From: Chitinophagaceae bacterium
GTDB lineage: Bacteria; Bacteroidota; Bacteroidia; Chitinophagales; Chitinophagaceae
Reading direction: 5' to 3'
Assembly: GCA_025363355.1 (NCBI GenBank)
Contig: JANYEB010000096.1
Coordinates: forward strand, 1 to 32,041
DNA length: 32,041 bases
Position 1 is the stretch's first letter, and each line of letters opens with the position of its first letter. Shown here in pieces: positions 31,963 through 32,041 of the stretch. Under the pieces are notes generated by a model, which had not been told where the DNA came from, did not search any database, and saw nothing but the letters and a program-made list of their open reading frames with translations. The translations under genes and the position numbers were made by a program.

Positions 31963-32041
31963 ATGACTCGAAGTGCAATAGATATAATGGCATCTCAACG
32001 AAAATTTGATGCTGAAAAGCTCAAAGAAATCGACACTATTG
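31963..32041 (+). CDS. Partial gene, N-terminus only, cut by window end
   Basis: An ATG at 31963, 46 bp after the bcsB stop on the same strand, opens a frame that continues to the window edge: TRSAIDIMASQRKFDAEKL then KEIDTI. There is no signal peptide in these 26 residues, so the product starts in the cytoplasm. I do not recognise the family. As the next gene after bcsB it may encode a further synthase component. Confidence 0.55.
   Translation, partial: MTRSAIDIMASQRKFDAEKLKEIDTI

Overview
The window is AT-rich bacterial chromosome, most likely from the Bacteroidota and probably near Chitinophagaceae/Chitinophagales. The evidence is a single-chain alpha/beta E1 2-oxoacid dehydrogenase, TAnnTTTG promoter elements in place of the usual -10 box, almost no Shine-Dalgarno sequences, many lipoprotein signals, a DUF4369-type thioredoxin-like lipoprotein and LVIVD-repeat lipoproteins. 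The rank is inferred from gene content; there is no rRNA in the window. I see no phage, insertion sequence, transposase or CRISPR array.

Layout. 1-1145: a divergent-looking edge with a 21-bp palindrome, a secreted PepSY-like small protein, a 52-residue membrane peptide and an elongator-type tRNA-Met(CAU). 1146-4800: the fused E1 dehydrogenase, then a translationally coupled pair of DoxX-like membrane proteins bracketed by two copies of a structured intergenic repeat, followed by a 42-bp tandem repeat. 4801-11895: FAH-family hydrolase, pth, a class A beta-lactamase-fold protein, gatB, a thioredoxin-like lipoprotein without active-site cysteines, dtd, arfB and a dihaem cytochrome c peroxidase. 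11963-15083: a MOP-type polysaccharide flippase facing a glycosyltransferase/epimerase pair. 15138-21662: alaS, which carries an in-frame insertion of a short GC-rich repeat, divergent from gcvT; a two-TM protein with a periplasmic helical domain; an inositol-monophosphatase-family enzyme and thiL. 21706-25517: a three-gene surface operon (two LVIVD lipoproteins and a probable outer-membrane protein), then murI and a TIGR01777 epimerase. 25536-27227: an ABC-2 exporter. 27345-32041: a GH5 endoglucanase-like lipoprotein divergent from a six-TM histidine-kinase-like protein and a BcsB-like cellulose synthase subunit, with the next gene cut by the window end.

Most of the window is housekeeping. 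Five genes serve translation fidelity or rescue (pth, gatB, dtd, arfB, alaS), but they lie in separate transcription units. The regions most worth a second look are the right-hand cellulose-type locus with its degenerate kinase, the structured repeat pair plus minisatellite around the DoxX genes, and the repeat peptide inside AlaRS.

Start codons were chosen from signal peptides, family N-termini and spacing. Several genes use TTG or GTG (10837, 11963, 28454).
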